A stretch of 64,000 nt of DNA from Bombyx mori. Its lineage: Eukaryota; Arthropoda; Insecta; Lepidoptera; Bombycidae. The stretch is from assembly GCF_030269925.1 (NCBI RefSeq), contig NC_085121.1, positions 203,501 through 267,500 on the forward strand. The letters are read 5' to 3'. Positions 22,414 to 32,917 of this stretch are shown here, piece after piece (position 1 is the first letter of the stretch; every line of letters begins with the position of its first letter). Position numbers and translations under genes: made by a program. A model generated the notes under the pieces. The model made no database searches and was not told the origin of the DNA. It worked only from the letters and a program-made list of their open reading frames with translations.

Positions 22414-22415
22414 TG
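22411..22415 (+). promoter_or_regulatory. TAATG stop-start overlap coupling ORF1 and ORF2
   Basis: The TAA of ORF1 (22411-22413) shares its last base with the ATG of ORF2 (22413-22415). The same UAAUG arrangement is known to mediate translational coupling in the silkworm R1-clade element SART1. By analogy ORF2 would be made by termination and reinitiation on the bicistronic RNA. Confidence 0.85.
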
Positions 22416-25400
22416 GGTTGCGTCCATCGCTTCCTCCAATGTAATTTGAACCACTCCGCCAGGGCACAGGATCTCCTCGTCCACACCATGGCGGAGTGGT
22501 CAATCGATGTTGCTGTCGCTGCGGAGCCGTATTTCGTCCCCACCGACCAGGACTGCTGGATGGGGGACGTCGACGGCTCCGTGGCCATTGTGTTGAGACA
22601 GTCCGCGGCGTTACCCCCCTTGGATATGGTGGCCAGGGGACCCGGGTACGTCGCGGCTAGGATCGACGGGACCGTCGTGATCGGGGCGTACTTTTCTCCG
22701 AACAGGAGCCTCGCCGAATTCGAACGGTTTCTGGGCGGGCTCGAGGCGCTTTTACACCGCCTCGGGTCCCGCCCTGTCATCGTCGCGGGGGACTTCAATG
22801 CCAAGTGCACGGCTTGGGGTTCCCCCCGCACGGATGCGCGAGGCGAGGCCCTTTCGGAGTGGGCGATCGCGATCGGCCTCTGTCTCCTAAACAGAGGCAC
22901 GGTCGCGACTTGCGTGCGGTGGAACGGGCAATCTCACGTGGACGTTACGTTCGCGTCCCCGTCCGCCGTGCGCCGCACCCGCGGCTGGCGCGTACTCGAG
23001 GGGGCGGAGACGCTCTCGGACCACAGGTACGTCCGATTCGAGCTCTCCGCCTCCTCCTTGTCGTCGTCGTCAGCCGCGGGCGCCCGCGGTGAGGAAGAGC
23101 TCCCGCAAGGTGCGCCCCGTTCGTTCCCCAGGTGGGCCTTGAAACGAATGAACAAGGAGTTGCTGATGGAGGCGGCCGCTGTTGCTGCGTGGGCGCCAAA
23201 ACCCGCGCGGCTCGCGGACGTGGATGCGGAGGTCGACTGGTTCCGGGGCACCATGGCAAACATTTGTGATGCCGCCATGCCCCGGGTCGGCCCCCGAGCA
23301 CCACGTGGGGGTGCATTCTGGTGGTCGCCCGAGATCGCAAGACTCCGAGAGGAGTGCGTGAGGGCGCGCCGCCGGAGCGCACGCCACCGCCGCCGCCGTA
23401 GTCGCGACGCAACGTTCGCGGAGACGGCGGCCCGGCTGCACGCTGACTGTCGTCAAAAGCAGACGGCGTTGCAGCTGGCCATCGGCGAGGCCAAGAAGCA
23501 GAGCATGAAGACTCTCCTGGAGTCGCTCGACGAAGATCCCTGGGGGCGCCCATACAAGATGGTTCGCAGGAAACTGCAGCCGTGGGCGCTCCCGGTGACC
23601 GAGCGGCTCCAGCCTCGGCAGCTGCGGGAAATAGTTTCCGCGCTTTTCCCGCCAGCAGCGGGGGGAGACTTTGAGCCCCCCCAGATGGACGCCACGTGGG
23701 GCACGCCTCCGCGTCGCCCCAGCGTTCCCGCTGCCGAGGAGCCCCCTCCCCCTATCACGGGGGCGGAGATCCATGCGGCCGTGTCCAAAATGAGAGCGAA
23801 GGACACGGCCCCCGGCCCTGACGGCGTTCACGGCCGGGTCTGGAGCTTGGCCTTCGAGGCCCTAGGGGACCGGCTCGGGGGGCTTTTCGAAGCGTGCCTC
23901 GAGTCGGGACGGTTCCCGTCGAAATGGAAGACGGGCAGACTGGTCCTTCTGCGGAAGGACGGGCGCCCCGCGGACTCACCCGCGGGCTATCGCCCCATCG
24001 TGTTGCTGGACGAAGCGGGCAAGATGCTCGAGAGGATCGTCGCGGCCCGCATCGTCCGGCACCTGACCGAGACGGGTCCCGATCTTTCGGCGGAGCAATA
24101 CGGCTTCAGAGAGGGCCGCTCGACTATCGACGCAATTCTGCGCGTGCGGGCCCTCTCCGACGAAGCCGTATCCCGGGGCGGGGTGGCGATGGCGCTATCC
24201 TTAGATGTAAGGAACGCCTTCAACACCCTGCCCTGGTCGGTGATTGCGGGGGCGCTGGAGTATCACGGCGTCCCCGCATACCTCCGCCGACTGATTGGCT
24301 CCTACCTCGAGGGCAGGTCGATCCAGTGCATCGGACACGGTGGGACGATGTACCGCTTCCCCGTCGAGCGCGGTGTTCCGCAGGGGTCTGTCCTGGGCCC
24401 CCTGCTGTGGAACATCGGCTACGACTGGGTCCTGCGGGGCGTCATTCGGGGTCCCCTCCCCGGGCTGAGCGTAATATGTTACGCCGACGACACGTTGGTC
24501 GTGGCTCCGGGGAGGGACTACCGGGAGTCTGCCCGTCTGGCGTGCGCAGGCGTGGCACACGTCGTCACTAGGATCCGACGGTTGGGGCTCGAGGTGGCGC
24601 TCGATAAAACCCAGGCCCTGCTTTTTCACGGGCCGGGACGAGCGCCGCCTGTGGGTGCCCACCTCGTGATCGGAGGCGTCCGCGTCGGGGTTGGGGTGAC
24701 CGGTCTTCGGTACCTCGGCCTCGAACTGGATAGTCGGTGGAACTTCCGCGCTCACTTTGAGAAGTTGGGCCCTCGACTGATGGCGACGGCCGGCTCTCTG
24801 AGCCGGCTGCTTCCAAACGTCGGGGGTCCCGATCAGGTGGCGCGCCGCCTCTACATGGGGGTGGTGCGGTCGATGGCACTATACGGGGCTCCCGTATGGT
24901 GCCGCGCCCTGACCCGCAAGAACGTCGCGGCTCTGCGACGTCCGCAGCGTGCGATCGCGGTCAGGGCGATCCGAGGATACCGCACCGTCTCCTTCGAGGC
25001 GGCGTGCTTGCTCGCCGGGGCGCCACCCTGGGACCTGGAGGCGGAGGCGCTCGCTGCCGATTACAGGTGGCGTAGCGACCTCCGCTCTAGGGGGGAAGGG
25101 CGCCCCGGCGAAGGTGTAGTTCGAGCGCGGAGGCTCCACTCTCGGCGGTCCGTGCTGGAGGCGTGGTCTCGCCGCTTGGCGGACCCGTCGGCCGGCCTCC
25201 GAACCGTCGAGGCGGTCCGCCCGGTTCTCGCGGACTGGGTGGGCCGCGACCGCGGATGCCTCACCTTCCGGCTAACGCAGATGCTTACCGGCCATGGTTG
25301 TTTCGGCCGGTACTTGCACAAGATAGCCGGAAGGGAACCGACGGCGCAGTGCCACCACTGCGCGGACCGCGACGAGGAAGACACAGCGGAACACACGCTG

Positions 25401-25661
25401 GCGCGTTGCTCTGGATTCGACGAGCAACGCGCCGCCCTCGTCGCGGTCATTGGAGAGGACCTCTCGCTGCCGCGCGTCGTGGCTACGATGCTCGGCAGCG
25501 ACGCGTCCTGGAAGGCGATGCTCGACTTCTGCGAGTCCACCATATCGCAGAAGGAGGCGGCGGAGCGAGAGAGGGAGAGCTCTTCCCTTTCCGCACCGAT
25601 CCGTCGCCGTCGAGCCGGGGGCCGGAGGCGGGAATACGCCCGTACGTCCCGGCCCCTGTAG
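22413..25661 (+). CDS. LINE ORF2: endonuclease and reverse transcriptase
   Basis: This 1082-residue protein nicks the target DNA and copies the element RNA from the exposed 3' OH. N-terminal AP-like endonuclease: N13 in 'QCNLNHS', E38 in 'AAEPYF', D127 and N129 in 'VAGDFNAK', then 'HVDVTFAS' and D203-H204 in 'SDHRYV'; all key residues are present. Reverse transcriptase about 455-740: 'KDTAPGPDGVHG', 'AGYRPIVLLDEAGKMLER', 'EQYGFREGRST', motif A 'LSLDVRNAFNT' (D598), motif B 'GVPQGSVLGPLLWN', motif C 'CYADDTL' (D692, D693), then 'YLGLELDSRWNF'. A C-terminal zinc finger CHHC...HTLARC spans about residues 980-999. There is no stop or frameshift, so it appears functional. The start is fixed by the TAATG overlap; the first residues MGCVHRFLQCNLN lead directly into the endonuclease, so no longer N-terminus is needed. 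Confidence 0.95.
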   Translation: MGCVHRFLQCNLNHSARAQDLLVHTMAEWSIDVAVAAEPYFVPTDQDCWMGDVDGSVAIVLRQSAALPPLDMVARGPGYVAARIDGTVVIGAYFSPNRSLAEFERFLGGLEALLHRLGSRPVIVAGDFNAKCTAWGSPRTDARGEALSEWAIAIGLCLLNRGTVATCVRWNGQSHVDVTFASPSAVRRTRGWRVLEGAETLSDHRYVRFELSASSLSSSSAAGARGEEELPQGAPRSFPRWALKRMNKELLMEAAAVAAWAPKPARLADVDAEVDWFRGTMANICDAAMPRVGPRAPRGGAFWWSPEIARLREECVRARRRSARHRRRRSRDATFAETAARLHADCRQKQTALQLAIGEAKKQSMKTLLESLDEDPWGRPYKMVRRKLQPWALPVTERLQPRQLREIVSALFPPAAGGDFEPPQMDATWGTPPRRPSVPAAEEPPPPITGAEIHAAVSKMRAKDTAPGPDGVHGRVWSLAFEALGDRLGGLFEACLESGRFPSKWKTGRLVLLRKDGRPADSPAGYRPIVLLDEAGKMLERIVAARIVRHLTETGPDLSAEQYGFREGRSTIDAILRVRALSDEAVSRGGVAMALSLDVRNAFNTLPWSVIAGALEYHGVPAYLRRLIGSYLEGRSIQCIGHGGTMYRFPVERGVPQGSVLGPLLWNIGYDWVLRGVIRGPLPGLSVICYADDTLVVAPGRDYRESARLACAGVAHVVTRIRRLGLEVALDKTQALLFHGPGRAPPVGAHLVIGGVRVGVGVTGLRYLGLELDSRWNFRAHFEKLGPRLMATAGSLSRLLPNVGGPDQVARRLYMGVVRSMALYGAPVWCRALTRKNVAALRRPQRAIAVRAIRGYRTVSFEAACLLAGAPPWDLEAEALAADYRWRSDLRSRGEGRPGEGVVRARRLHSRRSVLEAWSRRLADPSAGLRTVEAVRPVLADWVGRDRGCLTFRLTQMLTGHGCFGRYLHKIAGREPTAQCHHCADRDEEDTAEHTLARCSGFDEQRAALVAVIGEDLSLPRVVATMLGSDASWKAMLDFCESTISQKEAAERERESSSLSAPIRRRRAGGRRREYARTSRPL

Positions 25662-26175
25662 GTGGCGGCCTCCCCCCGGTGAAGGTCAAGGGGCGACCTG
25701 AGGGGGTGAGGCCGCGCGGCGCGCTACCAGCACTCTAGCGCGCTGCCGTGGAGTGAATAGAGCGACCGGTCGACGGTGTATCGCGTCCCGACCCGGCAGG
25801 CTGGTTCTGGTCCAGCGGGGTATTCCGGGACACCAGCGGCACCGTCTGGGCGGCCCGACGGGCTGCCGTACCGAGACGGCCGACGTTTCAGAGCCTTCGA
25901 TTCGCCTCGAAGGCTCCGTCGGCTGGGCGTCCTTGGGGTGAGCCGCGCCGTCTGGTTGTAGTGTTGACCGCGGTAGCCCCCCTACCTCATCCGGGTTCTG
26001 ACCTCGGAGGGGATCGGACGTCGGGTGTAAGAGTGCAGAGGAGTCGTTTAGTGGGTGGGCTCTAAAATCCTTGGGCCCGCGGTCTGCTCACAACACCATG
26101 CAGATCGTTGAGTCTCACATACCCCGCGCGCCCCTTTTGCGCGGGGACCTCGTAGGAGGTTCGGCCCTCTACCCG
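25662..26175 (+). other. LINE 3' UTR
   Basis: The 514-bp region between the ORF2 stop and the A-tail is shared with the truncated minus-strand copies at 16.3-17.0 and 17.5-18.0 kb. That shows it is the part retained in 5'-truncated insertions and so the end recognised by the reverse transcriptase. Several open frames inside it are chance. Confidence 0.85.
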
Positions 26176-26198
26176 AAAAAAAAAAAAAAAAAAAAAAA
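26176..26198 (+). other. LINE poly(A) tail
   Basis: An uninterrupted run of 23 A directly after 'tctacccg' and before the target-site duplication. Its purity argues for a young insertion. Confidence 0.95.
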
Positions 26199-26212
26199 GG
26201 TGATGTGGCTTT
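26199..26212. repeat. Target-site duplication, right copy, of the full-length LINE
   Basis: 'ggtgatgtggcttt', identical to 19165-19178. The host sequence continues with 'gacgagtagcgacg', so the empty site can be reconstructed unambiguously. Confidence 0.95.
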
Positions 26213-29200
26213 GACGAGTAGCGACGTCAATTGAGCAATCAATGTATTTCGCCTAACGAAAAAATACATATGACTAAACTTTTATAAATCCCAAAGAAAC
26301 CAAATCATGCCAAATAAAGTATTTTCTTATACTTTATTGTCCACGTAAACTATAGAGTACAATTACCTGAAATAACGTACAATACTTTATTATAAAGTAC
26401 AGGTGGCAACTCAACTCACAGACGCGGCTGAATAACGCCATCCAGAACAACGTGGCATAGAAGAATCGGTACCGATCTCTGAACCTAATAACACAGTCGG
26501 ATTCCAGGTGTATTCTTGAGCTCTCTTACAATTTCACAAACACGTTAAATCTGGAACAAGTCCCGTAAAAATGCACTAATGCGTTGAAGCCTAGGTGCCG
26601 GCTCCGAGTGTCAAGAGATTATGTTGAAGAATATCCATTTCACTAATTAACTTTAATCTTAAACAAAATATTTGAAATATTCTAACTTAAATTAGGGAAG
26701 TGATCATTTAAATATGATAATATCGTGACGTGACTTTTTTTGTAAGAACATGCGCTGCAGATGATAGAATTTCCTGCTTCGGCTTTGATATTTGAAGTTT
26801 ATGGAGAAACAAAACTCTCTGATCGTTAAAAAACAAAAAGGCATCTATAAAACATTACTGTCGACGGCCCAGGCGTCCGAGACCACGAGAGCCGTGAAGT
26901 AAAACTTCGGAAATTCTAAAAAGGAAATAACAAGCATGAGATGAAGTGGCGGAGGGACACTTGTTTGTCATAAATTGAAACCTCATACCTTTGACACTAC
27001 ATTTAAAAGCTAGAGCGTTGAATTCACGACGTTCTTTGTTACCAATAGCATAGAACTTATAATATACACAAATATACGTACTTTGCTTTACTGGTGGTAC
27101 CCTAGTGTTCGCATAGTTTCAGCGGTGAGCCCGAGCTGAAAAGTAGCTCTACAATCAATTCATATTTTGGTTATTGAGTGATATCATCACAATACCTTGA
27201 GGCGTAGTTCTCGCAAGTCGCAACTGGAACTGTAACACTTCATTAGAGTACTATTATTGACAACCAAATTGACTAGACGGAGGTACTAAACTGAGAGTGA
27301 ATTGAACAGAATTAGCGGCCGTAATTCCAGTCTGAATTTCGTCAAAGAGCATCAGAGCCCACGCATAAAACAAAACTAGAAATGTTTCCTTTATAAAATA
27401 ACTCGTACGATGTACTCGTAGTAATCGAGTCACGTTCAGATTTAACAGACTAATCAAGACTTTGTACGGTGCGATCCTGTTTCGTTTTTTTTTTGTAACC
27501 TTCGTGGAATTAATTAGGAAAAATAACCCTAAGGTCCCCGACCGGGAAACTTTGATACCCTTTAGCTGAACGGCCCTATTTCAAATCCGGCAACGCGATT
27601 TTCTTTAAAAATTTACGGTTTTTGTTTCCCTGATAAAGGAATATTATCGTGTAATATTATACTATAAAAGTATTTTGTAGCTTCCCTCCAGCCTAGATCG
27701 TACGTTGGTATGTTCGTACGATGGATTGAGCGTGTGTGCATGTATGCCGAAACATGATATATTTAAAATATTCCAGTGTAACCCTCTGTATTGTGGCAGG
27801 CAGCCATCATAGAACACAGGATATTTGACAGATGCTTGAATCTCGCTTACGATATTTTCAACATAAGCTTGCATTTAAACAAGTTTCGAACCACAAAAAT
27901 ATTCGGACCATCCATCGGTCTACCGAGCAATATCACCGGCTCGGTGGAAGATCTTCCCTTTGTCGTTATCCCCCAAAATATTAATATTTTGTAGTGAGAT
28001 TTTATACTTATAAGCTCCTTATATGAAAGCCTTTTTTGCCCACGCCTGATTCTTTGAGGCGTCGACATAAAAGTGTATAAGCTACAGAATGCTTTTGATG
28101 TGGAACAGCTAAAAATAAGTAATTTCTTACCGTCAAAAACACTTTTTATCTATTGAATGAAACACCTTATATTTAAAATGATTATTTGTGGCTTTGTCTG
28201 TTTGATTATTCATATTGTCTGCTTCCGAGCGTACTGTACGCGACCGAGGTGAGTTTGTGATGTTTTGGTGAGTATTACTGACGCATCATGATGGCGAATT
28301 CTTCAAACTATAAACGAAAAATATAATTTCTTCGATGACTTTTCGGCGTTTCGATTAATCGATAAAGCCTCCTCCAGAATTTACGATGGACGACGGCCTT
28401 CACGCGCCTTTGGCCACCCTCAGGTCGGTTATCCTCACACTACTTCATTTGTTTACCTTTTCATCTCTTGCCATCCGAATTAATGATTGTAATATTACCC
28501 GACAGTCAAAGCGGACCATGCCGGGTCTCACTGGTGTAAATTAAAACCACGTACATTAAAATATTATTATCTTGTTTACGAGAAATTTAATCTTCCATTT
28601 TCGTGTAGACTCAACGTGCCTGCCGACCCTAGTCTCGTTAGAGATGATATGGATACGCGGCGTTTTACATTCTTCATTTTAGACTTCCGAATAACTTTTT
28701 AACTTCTGATTTAAAGAGGGAGGCAGCCGCAACACAATACAATTGATGCTTTAGCCTTGTATCTGTGGGTCAAAGTATGTCGGTTGGCAGGGCAATTTCT
28801 AAATTAAATAAAAAATTGCTCTTGTCTTATAACTAGGTTTCCAGAAAATACAAAAAATGGCCTACTCTCCAACAACAAATCTCAAGGAAATTAGTGCTAC
28901 GTTCGCAATTCTCGAGGGTCGATTATATCGTCACATAGGTAGGTGTCTTGGCACGAAAGCTGTGTGCGAACTCTTTTGATCTCAACCCTTATCAGATTAC
29001 AAGTCGGATTCAAACGGCTGCTGCGATATCATGTTTGGCGAGCGCCCCGGGGACAAACCACACAATATCCTTTTATTGCGCTAAAGATTAGATCTGTTTG
29101 ATATATCATCGCGATAATAACCACAATAACTGTTTTTGACTTGTTTCTGCTATTATTCCTGCTGGTCATATTGTGAACAGGTTGCTTCTACTGCTCTGTC

Positions 29201-29257
29201 TATTTCTATTTTCGAAACAATCACAGGTTTTTGTTCCTTTTAAAATGACTTGTGTTT
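26213..29257. other. Non-coding stretch
   Basis: Three kilobases of AT-rich DNA without a recognisable gene. Frames of 60-90 codons (27254-27457, 27662-27874 on the minus strand, 27791-27994 on the plus) overlap each other and show no domain. Confidence 0.5.
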
Positions 29258-29520
29258 TCACTGGTGGTAGGACCTCTTGTGAGTCCGCACGGGTAAGTAC
29301 CACAGGTACCACCACCCTGCCTATTTCTGCCGTGAAGCAGTAATGCGTTTCGGTTTGAAGGGTGGGGCAGCCGTTGTAACTATAATTGAGACCTTAGAAC
29401 TTATATCTCAAGATGGGTGGCGCATTTACGTTGTAGATGTCTATGGGCTCCAGTAACCACTTAACACCAGGTAGGCTGTGAGCTCGTCCACTCATCTAAG
29501 CAATAAAAAAAAAAAAAAAA
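29258..29520 (+). mobile_element. Bm1 SINE, body with poly(A)
   Basis: This plus-orientation copy begins 'actggtggtaggacctcttg', runs through 'tttcggtttgaagggtgggg' and 'cagtaaccacttaacaccag', and ends in a pure A-run of 17. It is close to the consensus order and probably young. The tRNA head is missing. A 3'-end fragment of another copy follows at 29.67 kb. Confidence 0.93.
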
Positions 29521-29673
29521 CTTTAAAGTGTCTGTGATCTCGTCCGCTAAACGTGACTATAGCGTGTATACTTCACATGCTTTTAGGGCGGGTGCTTCTT
29601 CTGAAATATTGCTGACAAATGTCGACCGGATGTTATGAAGTTAAAAAATATATTTAACATTCGATTAAACAGG

Positions 29674-29752
29674 CCTTCGTTGTAATGTCTATGGTCTCCG
29701 TAACCACTTCACGCCTTGCGGGCCGTAAGCTCGTTCACTCGTAATAGCATAA
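29674..29752 (+). repeat. Bm1 3'-end fragment
   Basis: The segment with 'gttgtaatgtctatggtctc', 'gtaaccacttcacgcc' and 'gtaagctcgttcactcg' is a diverged version of the last ~80 bp of Bm1. It is much older than the neighbouring copy. Confidence 0.7.
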
Positions 29753-31085
29753 AATATATACGAGAAAACACAGGAATGATCAACCACCCCGATACAAATT
29801 AATTTTAATGCTAAAAGAACCCTGCTACATTTGTTTAGTATTCATAAAACTGGAAAAAAAATTACTTTCCAAAGCTTTGTGAAGACAACGCGTGAGATCT
29901 TGCGTCAAATTGTCAATTTCGGTGCCTACGCGCCATTCTCGCCGGTATTACATGGTAATGAGATAATCCAGGCCACGAGCCAAGCCAATTTAACGGTTAA
30001 GTCCAAAAAAAGTACATTCCATTAACACTTCTTGCGCTATCTGTATGACTATTATGAAGTGAGTTTATTTATTCAAAACTAGTTTGCGCCCCATGATAGA
30101 AATTCAACAATAATCACTAATAAATACCTTAAGATTTTGTTTTCACATAACTGCTTTATTTGCACACCTAAACCAAATTAAAATACCTGTTGTATGTATA
30201 ATGTAATTTATTTGTAAATTAGATAGGAAATAGGTAGATTGTACTACAAAGTCTTAGGCAACAATCTGTTGCCACAACGACCTCGAGCAAAAGGAGTTTT
30301 CAATTGGCGGAGCCCTGACTGATCTCAGTCTAAATAAAATGAAAAAAAATTCTTATTAAAATTAATAGTTATTGGAAAATAAATGAATAATGAATGAATG
30401 ACTTTATTGAAACATTATTAACAATTTTTTTTAACTTCTGTGCGTGTTCTACCCTTATGTTGTAGGTCACAATGCACTTTTTCTGCGATTTACGACTGGT
30501 CAGTAACGCCAATGTACGTACATATATAGGTATGTTCATTATTACTCACGTGAACGACATTATAGCTGTGACATTGGTCTGCGGGTCTTCTTCCTCCAGA
30601 AGAGGGTTGTTCGTGCTATTAATAGCACCCAAGAAGACAGGCTTGAGGACATTAAATTTTCACTTTAGCGTGCCTATATATTTTGGAGTAAAACACTACA
30701 GAAATTGTAACGATACCAACAGATAGCTTTCGATGTTGGCATAGTTTCTGAGTTTCTCAGGACTGTAAAACTAAAAGATCCTGGACTGATTAGATATGCA
30801 GTAGCTACATAGGTTAATACGGAAATATATTGTTATTTTCATATAGCGCGCCTACGGTCTAATGTCGCTGGGAGGGACACGACTCCTCGTAAACAAAATA
30901 TTGATCAAAGGGACGCAGCTGCTTCCAGTCTGATTATAAATAATGTAAATCCTTCGGTAAGCTTCTAACAACAACTTACATTACCTGCGGACTTTCACTT
31001 CCGGATACATAAACTGATTATACAATACTTATTGTCTGATCGGATCTCAGGGTTTTTTTTACAGCTTAGCCCTTTTGAAACATTA
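29753..31085. other. Non-coding stretch
   Basis: AT-rich DNA. No gene or named repeat is recognised. The frame at 30472-30726 has no recognisable feature. Confidence 0.5.
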
Positions 31086-31407
31086 TTGAAGTGAAACTTC
31101 TTTATCGGCGTTGGAAAAAAATTTACCGTCACATTTTTCGGTTACGCGTCACATTTTTCCGTTACGCGCCATCTTTTTTGTATTCATGTCTATGATAATA
31201 AAATCCTTTTGTTTAAACTTTATCTAATTTAACTTTTTTGTATTCATGTCTATGATAATAAAATCCTTTTGTTTAAACTTTATCTAATTTAACTTTATTT
31301 AACCAATTTCTAGAAAGTTGCATGTAGATTATTTTTCGAAAAATAAGGCCATAAAGAAGTTTCACTTCTTACGTGTGTACACTAGTACACGCACACATTT
31401 TTTTTCA
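31086..31407. mobile_element. Conserved-end repeat family, copy 2 (MITE-like)
   Basis: It shares 31086-31178 with 3754-3846, and 31359-31406 with 3919-3966, at near identity. The ~180 bp in between are unrelated to copy 1 and include a tandem duplication. A 15-bp inverted repeat pairs 'gaagtgaaacttctt' (31088-31102) with 'aagaagtttcacttc' (31354-31368). The shared sequence continues about 38 bp beyond the right arm through a near-palindrome and T-run. The element is non-coding, and its superfamily is unknown to me. Confidence 0.65.
31173..31292. repeat. Two perfect 60-bp tandem units
   Basis: 31173-31232 and 31233-31292 are identical (unit starts 'cttttttgtattcatgtcta'). It lies inside the conserved-end element and explains part of its extra length. 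Perfect identity suggests recent slippage or an assembly duplication. Confidence 0.93.
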
Positions 31408-31643
31408 TTAGTACACTTTACCCTACCCGCGTTTACACCTTAAAATACACTTTCTTATATCTGTTATTTTTTTAATTTTATCTTACCTAATAAATATGTA
31501 AAATAAAATTTATAAAAAAACAGATTACACGTGCCGCACCAACGGCCGTCGCAGCCCTATCTGCAGGAACGCTTGACGGCTCCGCAATCTATCTTAAAGC
31601 GTTTTATAATAAGACCGCGAAGATCGTTTTGTGTATATCAGTA

Positions 31644-31810
31644 TGCTTAGTGCGAGTTTTTTAACGATCTCGATAGCGTAAAAGTTAAGCCAATTTTGTA
31701 TGCAGTTGGAACAGCGCCCCTAGCGGCAAACGTACGCAAACGATCCCATTCCATACAAATATGAGCTAACTTTTACGCTATCGAGAACGATAAAAAACTC
31801 GCACTAAGCA
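31644..31810. mobile_element. MITE with 44-bp terminal inverted repeats
   Basis: 31644-31687 (starting 'tgcttagtgcgagtttttta') is the reverse complement of 31767-31810 with two mismatches. It is 167 bp in total, non-coding, with no assignable target duplication. The arm sequence differs from that of the MITE at 8294. Confidence 0.85.
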
Positions 31811-31962
31811 CACAGATCATTACTACACTCGCACTTATCTGTGCGAAGTGAGTACCGGAGCTGTTAGCTTCACTCGAGACAATAAAGTGAATGTCACGTT
31901 ACGTATTTAAAAAATCCATCGCTCGTATCGGTTACGTTTTGTGACCGACTACTATTTTTGAG

Positions 31963-32386
31963 TTTTTTTTATTGCTTAGTTTTGTGGACAAGCTCACGAC
32001 CCACCTGGTGTTAAGTGGTTACCGGTGCCTATAGACATCAACAACGTGAATGCCGCCACCCACCTTGAGATATGAGTTCCAAGGTCTCAGTATAATTACA
32101 ACGACTGCCCCACCCTTCAAACGGTAACGCATTACAGCTTCACGGCAGAAATGAGCACGGTGGTGGTACCTACCCGGACAGACTCACAAGAGGTGCTACC
32201 ACCAGTAATTACGCAAATTATGATTTTGCGGGTTTGATTTTTATTACACCGTGGAAGTCAGTCGAGAACAATTGTTAAGTACGTATTTCATTAGAAAAAT
32301 TGGTACCCGCCTGCGGGATTCGAACACCTTTGCATCGCTAGATACGAATGCACCGGACGTCTTATCCTTTAGGCCACGACGACTGC
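31963..32386 (-). mobile_element. Full-length Bm1 SINE with tRNA-derived head
   Basis: The T-run and Bm1 body (to about 32210) are followed by the linker ('ttattacaccgtggaagtca') and the tRNA-like head at about 32300-32386. On the minus strand the head holds an A-box-like 'tggcctaaagg' and a B-box 'gttcgaatccc', the internal RNA polymerase III promoter. This is the only complete copy in the window and shows that the shorter ones are 5'-truncated forms. Confidence 0.92.
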
Positions 32387-32467
32387 AAAGATAGATTTAT
32401 TATAGATTACAGGATTAGATTTATGTCTTCGTAGTGCGCTGCTCTGAGAGGGGGGGAGGGCGAGTGC

Positions 32468-32491
32468 CGGTCGCCGGTCGCCGGTCGCCGA
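32468..32491. repeat. (CGGTCGC)n short tandem repeat
   Basis: Three to four units of the 7-mer 'cggtcgc' in a GC-rich patch. No function is evident. Confidence 0.8.
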
Positions 32492-32636
32492 GAGCTCTTA
32501 TTGTATGTAGGCGCTCGACTCGTAAATTATGTAGCGCACTTCACTGCTTCCGACCGCAACTAGTTACACATAGGTACGTATACCACGAGTGTCTATGCGT
32601 TCGTGCAACTTACCAAAACCCAAATTTATATTTAAT

Positions 32637-32712
32637 ATTACAACTCACCCACCCATCGAACCGGAACGAAACACTGCTTCACTTACAAAAAGTCCACGAC
32701 CAGTAAATACAG
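32637..32712 (-). repeat. Degenerate Bm1 fragment
   Basis: Blocks 'cacccatcgaaccggaacg', 'cactgcttcac' and 'cgaccagtaaata' follow the order of the Bm1 middle and 5' body on the minus strand, with deletions. Confidence 0.5.
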
Positions 32713-32917
32713 ACTAACATTGCGTGTACTGACACCCTCGGAAAGAGATGAGGTGTGCTGCTCTGTGCCGACACCGCAGGGCCATTAAATGATGTGTCTA
32801 TTGAAGTCTTAAAAAATACACAAATTCACTCTTAAAAATATCTCTTTTTTTTGTTTTTCTTTATATTTCAAAATGTTTAATGTAAACGCCATGTAAATGT
32901 TTTATATTCTAATAGCT

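Larger units (their letters stand above)
19179..26198 (+). mobile_element. Full-length R1-clade non-LTR retrotransposon
   Basis: This 7.0-kb GC-rich element lies in AT-rich DNA. Order: 5' UTR (19179-20016), ORF1 gag-like (20017-22413), ORF2 endonuclease/reverse transcriptase (22413-25661), 3' UTR (25662-26175), 23-A tail (26176-26198). Perfect 14-bp target-site duplications flank it. The two-ORF plan, ORF1 with three zinc knuckles, an AP-type endonuclease and a C-terminal CCHC in ORF2 place it in the R1 clade (R1, TRAS, SART, Waldo, HOPE and relatives). It is not in 28S rDNA, nor in a TTAGG telomeric array, so it is neither an R1 nor a TRAS/SART copy at its usual site. A HOPE-like or other dispersed member is possible. 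Intact frames, a clean tail and perfect duplications indicate a recent insertion. Confidence 0.93.

Noticed and set aside
21030..22484. 484-codon minus-strand open frame opposite LINE ORF1
   Set aside because: It is the antisense of a GC-rich coding sequence. The plus-strand product has coiled coil and zinc knuckles, while the minus product has no domain.
23894..24571. 225-codon plus-strand frame inside LINE ORF2
   Set aside because: Out-of-frame shadow; the RT motifs are in the other frame.
19164..26212. R1 at its 28S rDNA site, or TRAS/SART in telomere repeats
   Set aside because: The flanks are AT-rich unique DNA; no rRNA sequence and no TTAGG array adjoin the insertion.
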